Made by a program: the position numbers and the translations under genes | The notes under the pieces: generated by a model | The model's input: the letters and a program-made list of their open reading frames with translations, nothing else | Databases searched by the model: none | What the model was told of the DNA's origin: nothing | Assembly: GCA_902761905.1 (NCBI GenBank) | Contig: CACWMK010000054.1 | Location: 1-35,515, forward strand | From: an uncultured Prevotellaceae bacterium | GTDB lineage: Bacteria; Bacteroidota; Bacteroidia; Bacteroidales; Bacteroidaceae | Direction of reading: 5' to 3' | Length of the DNA: 35,515 bases | Part shown: positions 16,948 through 26,100 of the stretch, in pieces | Position numbering within the stretch: position 1 is the first letter of the stretch | Layout: every line of letters starts with the position of its first letter

Positions 16948-18181
16948 GTTTTTTCTCAGTGCTCTGTTGGGCCTCGCGGCCGTATATGCGCTAGCGGGTG
17001 GCTATAGCAACCAGATTCTGGATTCGCATATCAAGTCGCTGCAGGCCGTAGTCAATTACAATTGGACATCGCTACCCGTGGTGCGACTGGGCAGCGATGA
17101 TGTGCTCAACATATCGTTTGATGAGCTGTCGCACGACTATCATCGCTACGTCTACGAGATCACCAAGTGCGAGGCCGACTGGGAGATAGCCGAAGATGTG
17201 TTCGAGAGCGACTATCTGGAGGGATTCAGCGGCAATCCCATCGACGACTTCGAGCACTCCACCAATACCATCATCCCCTACACCCACTACCGCTTGCAGA
17301 TACCCAACGACAAGTGCCGACTGAAGATGAGCGGCAACTATGTGCTTGAGGTTATCGACGAGAACGATGGGGGTACCATGCTGCGCGTGCCGTTTATGGT
17401 GTGCGAACAGTCGATGAAACTAAGCATGAGCGTATCGCCCAATACCGATATCGATAATCGTCAGAGCCACCAGCAGGTGTGGATGGCAGTCAACTATGGT
17501 CAGCTGCCTGTCACCCATCCCGAGGATCAGCTCTACGCCGTAGTGATGCAGAACAATCAGGACTTCGACATACGCACCAACGTGCCAGCCAACTTCAATA
17601 CCAACAACGGTATGGAGTGGAACCACTGTCGCGATCTCATCTTCGACGCCGGCAACGAGTATCACAAGTTCGAGGTGCTCGATGTGTCGCACCCCACGAT
17701 GGGTGTCGACCGCATCCATTGGGACGGCGAGAACTACCAGGTGTACCTGCCCGAGAACCATCCCCGCACCAACTATCTGTATGACGAAGATGCCAACGGT
17801 TCATTCTACATCCGCAACAGCGACAATATCCGTAACGACACCCAGAGCGAATACGTGTGGGTGAACTTCCGTCTCGACGATCCTGACATGAGTGGCAATC
17901 CCAGGGTTACTGGCCGCTGGGCAAGCGACATTAATCTCAGCACCTACGGCATGGAGCCACATTTAGGCTACTATCAGGCCCCACAGCACTGCTACACCGC
18001 AAGCATACTGCTCAAACAGGGATACTACAACTATCAGTATCGCAACGCGGATGGCAAGCTGCACCCCACTGAGGGCAGCTTCTACCAAACCGAAAATCGT
18101 TATCAGGGATTAATCTATTATAAGGGCACAAACGACCGCACTTGGCGACTTACCGCTTTTGGCGATATTGCTGCGGAGTAG
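16940..18181 (+). CDS. DUF5103 / type IX secretion system plug-like protein
   Basis: A 413-residue exported protein. A signal peptide (MKKFFLSALLGLAAVYALAG) precedes a beta-rich body with the DUF5103 features: GYSNQILDSHIKSLQ, YVYEITKCEADWE, and DFEHSTNTIIPYTHY. Members of this family include the plug of the SprA translocon in type IX secretion in Flavobacterium. The only start beginning the signal peptide is GTG at 16940, within a GTGAAAAG repeat. Its 3' end overlaps the convergent regulator gene by 32 bp. The probable T9SS client at 23109-27458 fits an active T9SS. Confidence 0.85.
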   Translation: MKKFFLSALLGLAAVYALAGGYSNQILDSHIKSLQAVVNYNWTSLPVVRLGSDDVLNISFDELSHDYHRYVYEITKCEADWEIAEDVFESDYLEGFSGNPIDDFEHSTNTIIPYTHYRLQIPNDKCRLKMSGNYVLEVIDENDGGTMLRVPFMVCEQSMKLSMSVSPNTDIDNRQSHQQVWMAVNYGQLPVTHPEDQLYAVVMQNNQDFDIRTNVPANFNTNNGMEWNHCRDLIFDAGNEYHKFEVLDVSHPTMGVDRIHWDGENYQVYLPENHPRTNYLYDEDANGSFYIRNSDNIRNDTQSEYVWVNFRLDDPDMSGNPRVTGRWASDINLSTYGMEPHLGYYQAPQHCYTASILLKQGYYNYQYRNADGKLHPTEGSFYQTENRYQGLIYYKGTNDRTWRLTAFGDIAAE

Positions 18182-20621
18182 TCTTGTACTTCTGATAGAA
18201 CGAAGCTATAAAGTAGTTGGCCGATACAAATCCGCACTCTTTTGCAATCTCGTCGACCGTAGCCTTGGTGTTACGCAGCATACGCTCGGCCCGCGCCAGT
18301 CGGTTGCGCTTTATCAGCACGCGCGGACTCTTGAATATGTTGGCCGTAATCATAGCGTAGAAGTCTTTTCCGCTCACTCCGGCTGCAGCGCTCAGTCGGC
18401 GCATGGTCATCTTCTTCTGCTTTCGTTCCATCTCCACCACAGGTGCAATCTTGTCGATGGCCTTTACGAATTCAGGATCCAGGTCAAGTTGAGTGTCGAG
18501 CGTGGCCTGAGTATACTCCTCGGGCGAAGGCTCCAGCACATCCACCTTGCTATCGATACGCTCCACAAAGTTGTATATACGCTTTATCAGCATAGCCTCC
18601 TCGCTGTTGCGCATAGCCTTCAGCGTAGCGTTCTTCATATAGTAGTAGATGTTTATCAGCAGCAGAGTTATCAGCACCAGTCCGAATAGTGCAAACATAC
18701 CAGTGGTACGCCACCATGGCTCGTGAATGGTGATTTTCCAGATGTATGGTCTAGTCTCCCAGTCATCGGGCGACATCGATGCCTGCAGTTCCAATTCGTA
18801 CTCACCTGGCTGTATACCCATCAGCGGCAGGTGTAGCAGTCCGTTCTCGTCCACCATTCTCTCGTCGCTGTATGGCGATAGTACGCGCCACTCCTCGTCC
18901 AGTCCTTTTATTCTTACACGATAGTAAGTCTGCTGCGGACGGAAGTAGTTCAGCGCCGAGAACACCAGCGTTATCGAGTTCTGGTTGTAGTTCAGGTCCA
19001 GTTCCCACACGCGGCTCAGAGCTCTGTCCAGTATTCTCTTACCGTCCAGCTCGGTGGTAGGCGTTATGTCCACACCGTTCACCATCAATTTTATCAACTT
19101 AGGATATAACTTAAAGTCGAAGCTATTGTCAAGGGTGCTCATTGTTGTGGGATTAAACTCTACCACATGATCCAGTCCCTGCATCACTATCGTACCGTCG
19201 GGCAGTCGCATGGCCTTTCCGTTTTCAAACACCTCGTTGGGCACAAGGTCGTACTGGTTGTAACTGTTCACAAACGTCACACGTCCCTCGTCGTTCAGCA
19301 GCAGCACCGATATGCCGTAGCTGGTAGCAACCCAGATGTTGTGGTTCAGGTCTTCTATCACCGAGTGTATGATGTTGTTATACAGTCCCTCTTTTTTGGT
19401 AAACACCTGCGGCAACATGTCGCTCTCGCGGCGATACAACTGCAGTCCCTGCGTTGTTCCCACCCAAGTCCATCCGCGCGTATCCTTATACACACAGTTC
19501 ACCGTGCGGTTGCGGAATCGCTGATAGGCAGGTACGTGGTTCATCATCGTGCCATAGTGGTCGGCAGTAGGATCGCCCCATTTGTACAGATGGAATGGCA
19601 CCTTGAACGGACGCGAGTAAAGCAGTCCGCGCCTCTCGGTACCAACCCACATACCACCTTGGCGGTCGAATGCTATCGTGTTTACGTCGGTATGAAGTTC
19701 TTCGCCACTGAACAGTTTCATTCCCTCCACGTGTACAGGCACATGTGTGTTCAAGTTTATCACCCAGTATCCGTATTCGCATGACACATACATCAGTGAG
19801 TCCTTAAACGCCATATTGTTAAGATGATAAGGCGCGCGCAGTATCTCGTTCCACTGGTTGTGGTCCACGTCGTAGTTCATCAGTATGGCCTCCTTGCTGC
19901 CGTTGCGTATCTGATACACCTTCTGGTGATACTTCGACACCAGCGACGACGATCCGTAGCGCATTCCGTCGGGATCGCCATACGCCCTACTCTCGGTCAC
20001 CTTCTTGCCTGTAGCTATTTCGTATCGCTCCACCAGACCGTTTTCGTAGAACAGCATCACGTACTTGTCCTTATACACCTCCAGGTCCTGCAGGTTCAGT
20101 CGTGGGCGAGTTTTCAGTGTCTTCTTTGTTTCCACGTTGTACAGCCCGTTGGCACCTAGCAGCCATACCACACCTGTACTATCCACAAACAGATCCTGCA
20201 CGCGGTCATTCATACCGAACTTATGGAACTCGTCGTCGATAGATGCCGCAAATCGCTCTACAGTCAGGTCGACACACGTCACGCTGTGAGTGTTCTTAAG
20301 CCAGATGTGGTGATATCGGTCGAAGTACAGATGATAGTTGCCTTGATACTCAGGCAGAGCATAGACGTTCTCGTCGGTAGGGTCGATATACGAGAATTTT
20401 GCTCCGTCGTAGAAGTTTATCTGTCCCACGGTGGTTATCACCAGTCGTCCCGTCTTGGTGCAGTTTATAGTTTGCGCGCTGTTGTCGGCCAGTCCATCGG
20501 CCGAAGTGTATTGTGTGAATACACGAGGAGAAACGCCTGTCCATACAGCTGCCCCTGCCGGCGTTGTCGCCAGCAGAAGCAGTATTGAAAACATACAACT
20601 ATATAGTCTCCTCATAATCAT
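18150..20621 (-). CDS. Membrane-bound propeller sensor with AraC-type DNA-binding domain
   Basis: An 823-residue regulator. It has a signal peptide/anchor (about 1-24), a periplasmic two-component-regulator beta-propeller (about 30-500, repeated units such as WVGTTQGLQLYRRE and IWVATSYGISVLL), a Y_Y_Y domain (about 545-625), a membrane helix (about 641-662), a short linker, and a cytoplasmic AraC/XylS helix-turn-helix domain (about 738-823, containing TVDEIAKECGF). Hybrid two-component systems of Bacteroidota normally carry histidine kinase and receiver domains between membrane and HTH; both are absent, so this is a one-piece transmembrane regulator. An ATG two codons in (20615) is an equally good start. 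It begins 30 bp after the acyl-CoA synthetase stop. Ligand unknown. Confidence 0.88.
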   Translation of the reverse strand: MIMRRLYSCMFSILLLLATTPAGAAVWTGVSPRVFTQYTSADGLADNSAQTINCTKTGRLVITTVGQINFYDGAKFSYIDPTDENVYALPEYQGNYHLYFDRYHHIWLKNTHSVTCVDLTVERFAASIDDEFHKFGMNDRVQDLFVDSTGVVWLLGANGLYNVETKKTLKTRPRLNLQDLEVYKDKYVMLFYENGLVERYEIATGKKVTESRAYGDPDGMRYGSSSLVSKYHQKVYQIRNGSKEAILMNYDVDHNQWNEILRAPYHLNNMAFKDSLMYVSCEYGYWVINLNTHVPVHVEGMKLFSGEELHTDVNTIAFDRQGGMWVGTERRGLLYSRPFKVPFHLYKWGDPTADHYGTMMNHVPAYQRFRNRTVNCVYKDTRGWTWVGTTQGLQLYRRESDMLPQVFTKKEGLYNNIIHSVIEDLNHNIWVATSYGISVLLLNDEGRVTFVNSYNQYDLVPNEVFENGKAMRLPDGTIVMQGLDHVVEFNPTTMSTLDNSFDFKLYPKLIKLMVNGVDITPTTELDGKRILDRALSRVWELDLNYNQNSITLVFSALNYFRPQQTYYRVRIKGLDEEWRVLSPYSDERMVDENGLLHLPLMGIQPGEYELELQASMSPDDWETRPYIWKITIHEPWWRTTGMFALFGLVLITLLLINIYYYMKNATLKAMRNSEEAMLIKRIYNFVERIDSKVDVLEPSPEEYTQATLDTQLDLDPEFVKAIDKIAPVVEMERKQKKMTMRRLSAAAGVSGKDFYAMITANIFKSPRVLIKRNRLARAERMLRNTKATVDEIAKECGFVSANYFIASFYQKYKTTPQQYRQKR

Positions 20622-20651
20622 GGTTTTTAGTTATTAGATGGTGCAGTGGTA

Positions 20652-22357
20652 TTATACCACCTCTATTCCCTGCTCCTCACACAGCTTCAGACTCATCTCC
20701 TTCAGTTTGAACTTCTGGATTTTGCCCGATCCGGTCAGGGGGAACTCCTTGATGAAGAACACGTACTTAGGTATCTTGTAGCGAGCTATCTTGCCGCGAC
20801 AGAACAGCTGTACGTCTTCCGCAGTCATCTGTGCGCCTTCCTCCAGTATGATGAATGCGCCCACAGCCTCGCCGTATTTCTTTGATGGTACGGCAGCCAC
20901 CTGCACGTCGCGTATTCCAGGCATGTGATAGAGGAACTCCTCAATCTCGCGTGGGTAGATGTTCTCACCACCGCGGATAATCATGTCCTTGATACGTCCG
21001 GTAATCTTATAGAATCCCTGCTCGTCCTTCACACCCAGGTCGCCCGAGTGCAGATATCCGTTCTTGTCGATAACCTCGGCCGTAGCTTCGGGGTTCTTAT
21101 AGTATCCTTTCATCACGTTGAATCCCTTGCAGCACATCTCGCCCTGCACTCCCACTGGGCATTCCTCGCCAGTCTCGGGGTCGAGCACCTTCACGTCGAC
21201 AAACGGGAAGTCGCGACCTACCGTAGTGCATCGCTGCTCGAATGTGTCGTTCAGACAGGTCTGAGTCATACCAGGCGACGACTCTGTGAGTCCATACACA
21301 CTAGTGATGGTCATATACATCTTCTCGCTCACCTGCTTCATCAGTTCGATCGGACAGAGACTACCGGCCATGATACCTGTGCGCAGACAGCTCAGGTCGA
21401 ACATATCGAACATCGGGTGGTTAAGCTCGGCGATAAACATCGTGGGCACACCGTAGACTGCGGTACAGCGCTCCTTGTGGATAGACGCCAGCACCACCAG
21501 TGGGTCAAACTTCTCGACCATCACCTCGGTACATCCGTGTGTCAGGCAGTTCATTGTGGCCAGCACCACTCCGAAGCAGTGGAACAATGGCACGCACACG
21601 CAGAGCTTGTCGTCCTGTGTGAATCCCATGTTCTCGCCCGTAAAGTATCCGTCGTTCGAAATTCCGTAGTGAGTCAGCATCACACCCTTGGGGAAACCTG
21701 TGGTACCGCTGGTGTACTGCATGTTGCACACGTCGTAGCAGCTCACCTGGCGCTTCATCTCGTTCAGTGTCTCGTCCTCCACGTTCTGTCCAAGCAGCAG
21801 CAGCTCGGCTGTGTTGTACATACCGCGATACTTCTCCATACCTATATATACAACGTTCTTCAGGTATGGGAATCGCTCGCTGTTCAGGTGTCCGCGCTCG
21901 CAGGTCTTCAGCTCGGGCAGCATGGTGTAGGTCATGTCCACATAGTTACAGTCCCATGTACCATCGGTGATACACAGCACCTCCATGTCAGAGTCCTTGC
22001 ACAGATACTCCAGCTCGTTCTGCTTGTAGTTGGTGTTCACTGTCACCAGCACCGCACCTATCTTAGCCGTAGCATACAAGAATGTCAGCCAGTCGGGCAC
22101 GTTTGTAGCCCATATACCTACGTTCGATCCCTTCTTTACACCTATCGAGATAAGTCCCTTGGCCAGATTGTCCACACGCTCGTTGAACTTGCTCCATGTG
22201 AATCGCAGGTTGCGGTCGCTATATACTATATATTCCTTATCAGGAGTAGTCTCGGCCCAGTACTCCAGCCATTCGCCCAGAGTTCCGAGCCAGTCTCGGC
22301 CGGATAAGTTCTATCAGGCAATGGTCTGCCCGCCATATCTAGTCTCACATCACTCAT
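20652..22357 (-). pseudogene. Acyl-CoA synthetase (AMP-binding), frameshifted by a 26-bp insertion
   Basis: An adenylate-forming enzyme that activates fatty or other carboxylic acids to acyl-CoA. The main frame has the P-loop [11 protein letters not shown], the YGLTESSPG motif, the [18 protein letters not shown] hinge and the catalytic lysine region [11 protein letters not shown]. It is open from the C-terminus to 22310, but has no ATG/GTG/TTG before GTG 22175, which would drop a conserved N-terminal segment ([20 protein letters not shown]). A start ATG at 22357 lies in another frame. Deleting 26 bp (22286-22311) joins them into [25 protein letters not shown], a complete 559-residue protein. 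A shortened 507-residue product from GTG 22175 remains possible. Downstream of the XRE-cupin gene, likely the same transcript. Confidence 0.85.
22281..22311. mobile_element. Tiny palindromic insertion flanked by 5-bp direct repeats
   Basis: AGTTC at 22281-22285 and again at 22307-22311 flank a 21-bp segment (22286-22306). CCGAG (22285-22289) and CTCGG (22295-22299) form a stem around CCAGT. Insert plus one AGTTC is 26 bp, which shifts the synthetase frame. It looks like a small hairpin insertion with target duplication; the mechanism is unknown. Confidence 0.65.
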
Positions 22358-22396
22358 CTTAATCACTAATGTTTAATCTTTAATGTTTAATGTTTA
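22357..22396. repeat. ACATTAAA-type tandem repeat between regulator and synthetase
   Basis: On the minus strand the gap reads as repeated ACATTAAA/GATTAAAC units, the same family as 2188-2279. It carries the 5' leader of the synthetase gene. Confidence 0.6.
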
Positions 22397-22401
22397 ATGT
22401 A

Positions 22402-22983
22402 TTAAAATGGTATGTAAACTACTGCGAGAATCTTAGCACTCTTGCCGGGGGCGCCATGCACGTGGTGCTTCACGATACTATCGTAGAATATCGAGTCGCC
22501 CTCGCCCAGCTTGTAAGTCTCCTTGCCATATACTATCTCTACCTCGCCCTGCATCACGTAGATAAACTCCTCGCCCTCGTGAGCCGAAAGCTGGAATTCA
22601 GGGCTATCTTCAGGATTGATGTCAATCACAAATGGCTCCATGTGGCGACCAGCCTTCTGCTGCGCCAGTGGGTGATATTCCATATGTTTGCGGGCATCGG
22701 TAGCATCGTTGCTAAAGCTTATGCTGCTGTCCTTTTCGCGATCGGCAGCGCGTGTCACGATGGGCCCCAGGTCGTCGTTGTCGTCCATAAACGTACCCAG
22801 ACGCACACCTAGTGCACGTGCTATCTTGATCAGCGGACCTAGCGATGGAAGGTTCTGGTCGGTTTCTATACTCTCAATCTGCTCCACGGTCAGTCCGCTG
22901 CGCTCTGCAATCTCTTCGATGCTGAGATTCTTTGTCTCTCTTAGGCCCCTGATTTTGGCGCCAATCACTGAATGATTATTCAT
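22402..22983 (-). CDS. XRE-family regulator with cupin sensor domain
   Basis: A 193-residue transcription factor. The N-terminal helix-turn-helix (about 8-62) reads IRGLRETKNLSIEEIAERSG, then TVEQIESIETDQNLPSL. After a charged linker comes a C-terminal cupin barrel (about 115-190) with AHEGEEFIYVMQGEVEIVYG and GDSIFYDSIVKHHVHG, including histidines suited to metal or ligand binding. Such fusions usually control the adjacent metabolic gene. Here the following gene is an acyl-CoA synthetase, a pairing I recall as common in Bacteroidota. The effector is unknown. Confidence 0.92.
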   Translation of the reverse strand: MNNHSVIGAKIRGLRETKNLSIEEIAERSGLTVEQIESIETDQNLPSLGPLIKIARALGVRLGTFMDDNDDLGPIVTRAADREKDSSISFSNDATDARKHMEYHPLAQQKAGRHMEPFVIDINPEDSPEFQLSAHEGEEFIYVMQGEVEIVYGKETYKLGEGDSIFYDSIVKHHVHGAPGKSAKILAVVYIPF

Positions 22984-23022
22984 CTTCTTTTCAAATTATT
23001 CTTTTCACTACTATTTCCATGG

Positions 23023-23030
23023 CAAAAGTA
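23023..23030 (-). promoter_or_regulatory. -7 promoter box of the XRE-cupin gene
   Basis: TACTTTTG (followed by C) on the minus strand, 40 bases before the start at 22983. No clear TTTG -33 at the right distance. Confidence 0.45.
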
Positions 23031-23108
23031 CTAATTTCCATGCGAAAATCAGCAGTTTTTAATAGATTTTAACAAGAATTCTCACTCAATCTTTAATCAA
23101 TGCATAAA

Positions 23109-26100
23109 TTACTTCATAAACTTGCAACTTACCTGTCTGCCAGCAGCATCTTTTGCACGGGCAACATAGAAACCAGAGGCGAGTGTCGATACGTCCAGAC
23201 GTCCAGTCTCGCCAGCAATGCTAACCGTTGTTTCCTCCACCAGTCGTCCATCAGCCGTGTAGATGGCTACATCAATAGTAGCAGAGGCCTCGCTCTTCAC
23301 TACAAGCTGTTGCGAACCATAGCAAATACGGAATCCATCAGCCCCTGCAATGAGCGGACTCATACCAGAACCGCTGTGCTGATCAACCACGGTCACGTAG
23401 CTGGTCATAGCATTGCTCTTAGCGATAGTAGGCACGTTGGTAGTGTATACGTCTTCACAACCGTCGGGATAGCGCATTACAGTAGATCGTGAGTCATGGG
23501 CAGCATAGGTGATGACATTCGTCCAACTCTTGTCGGCAGCCATCAACTGCAGCTGTCCGCCGTCATCACTAATCTTGAATGATGCGTGCAGACCTCCGTC
23601 GGTAGTAGCGCGCTTGTCACACCATATAATCAGATATCCATGGGCAGGAATAATGGTTCTGGCCTGGGTCTCGCCTTTCGTTATCTGATATTTCTCTGGC
23701 TTATCCAGATTGTCTGTCAGATACATGCCTTCCACGTCTATCTCTGTGTCGGTAGTGTTATACAGTTCCACCCAGTCGCCCTTCTTTCCATTCTCGTCGA
23801 TATAACTGTCGTTGGCAGCACTCACCTCGTTGATACATACCGGTGCTATGCCATGCGCTTTCTTCTCAGCATCAGTCATGGCGCGGAAACTGGCCTTAAG
23901 TTCCACCTTGCCAGTAGGCATCGTTATCTCCTGCTCGCTGTACTTCACATTGCCTGCATTGTCCAGCCATCCATTAAACACATAGCCCGCAGGAGCCTGA
24001 GCACGCAGCTGTACAGGGGCCAGCAGATGACCAGAGAACTTGCCCGTGGGCACCTTCTGGTCGTTGATAAAGATAACGCCACCCTCTGTATCAGAGCTAA
24101 GAACAGCATTCTGAGTGTTAGTATTTTTCATACCAAATGCCGAATAGTTTTTCAGTACATTGGTAGCAGTACTTTGGCGATTATTCAACTTATCGATAAG
24201 GTCATTGGCTGTCCCCCAGGCACTACCCCAATTCAGGTTCATGGCAGGCTCTACATAGTTCACCAACTCGTTGATTATCTGTTTGGCACGGTTCTTCTCA
24301 AACACGCTGCCACCCATAATACAGTAGGCATCGATAAATCTACGACGGAAGTCTGCGTTCTTAATCAGGTTCTTAAACAGGGTTACGAATCGTATCTGAT
24401 CTGTAATGCGTCCCAGCGATGTGGGATAAAGCTGATCGAAGGTATACTGCTCCTTGTTCATAAAATCCTGGAACGGACTACCAGAATTGAACACACCGTC
24501 GAGATCGAAGAACACGAAGCGGAACTTGCCATCCTCACGATGACGGAACCCCTTCACGTTGTTCTGTGGCCAGTCCCAGTTAGCCAGATATAATTGCGCC
24601 GCCATATAGTTGGCATAAGCATCGATATCAATCCTGCGGCAGATTTCTGAGTATGTCTCCGAGTTGGCCGCATCGGGCGATAGCACATCTACCAGCTCCA
24701 GATAGGCATCAGGCGTACCACACTTCTGTACATAACCCGAGTCGGGCGACATCTCAAACTGGTCTATCTCGTCTTCATCCCAGCCATAATTAGCATACAC
24801 GTAATGCTTGTTGTTAGGCTCTCGCACGTTCAGCACACCGATATACTCACCATTGATAAACTCATGCACAGGCTCGTAACTCTGACAGTCGACATTTACT
24901 CCCGACGACTGCAAGATGTATTGCAGTGCAGCATCCTTGATACGACAGCCCGTATCATTACCGCCGTTACGTATCTGCAGGGTGCGATTGCGTATGTAAG
25001 GTTTCTGACTGAAGAATGGGTATGGCAGATTCTTGTCGCCACCCAGTTCCTTGCTACCCTTCAGTTTAAACGAATGTGGTGTCCATGCACGACTCCATCC
25101 GCCACACATCTCCAGATTCACATCCTGATTCAGCGTCATCTTGCCGTTGGCATCCAGATACGAGAAGTTTACAGGGCGCTCCCAGTCCATGTTCCAATTA
25201 CACTTAGCCGACTGTCCGTTGCCAGGGCGTCCGTTGGGTCCTTTTTCAAATACACCATACTCCTGACTGTAAAGAAAATTAGGATCAGTTACCACCGACA
25301 CAACTGGCAGATAAAAGCCCGATTGGCCGATGATATACGAGCGGGTTGTTACACGCGATGGCAACTTGCCGTCGGCAAACAGGCGGAAGCGCAAGTTTGT
25401 AGTTTCCTTCACGCTGAATCGCCCTGTGCTACTGGTTTCACCATTCGTCATGGTTGGCAGAGTGCCGTCGGTAGTATAGCGCAGAGTGCAGCCAGCGGGT
25501 ATTGTAACGTTCACCGTCAACGCCCCCGTAGCAAGCTGTGAGGGCTGGTCTACTACCGGCGCCTCTATCTGCTGCGTAGCATGCGCTATGCCATTATTAG
25601 TGCTGCCTGGTGTTGGCGTAGCAGTCAGTCCCCATTCACCAGTACCGTCCTGTGCTCGTGCATAGCTTGCACGCTCCACTCCAGCCGGATAACTCTGTTT
25701 GGCTATTTCGCTGCCCGAGGCATCGGCTATGCTTATGGTGCCGCCGTCTGTGTCAAGCTTAAACGCAGCGTTCTTCTGGTCGATGTTGTTACTATCAAAC
25801 CATACTAGTCGAAAGCCTTTGGCGGGCACTATACCCATATCGGCAGGCATAGTCCATGGGCCTTCACCATTGGCAGTGTCACTCACTTTCAGTCCGCCCA
25901 GTTCCACGGCACGGTCAGTGGGGTTATACAGTTCTACGAATCCGTCGAAGTTGAATGCTCCACTAAGATATTCGTCCACGTTTGATACCATAATCTCATT
26001 GATCACCAGCGAATTGGCAGTAGCCGGATTCCGCACCACGGTGATGGTGATGCTACCTGTCACACCCGATCCGTCGGATGCAGTAGCCGTAATGGTGGCT

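Noticed and set aside
20925-22307. 460-codon plus-strand frame opposite the acyl-CoA synthetase
   Set aside because: His/Leu/Val-rich antisense shadow; the minus strand carries all adenylation motifs.
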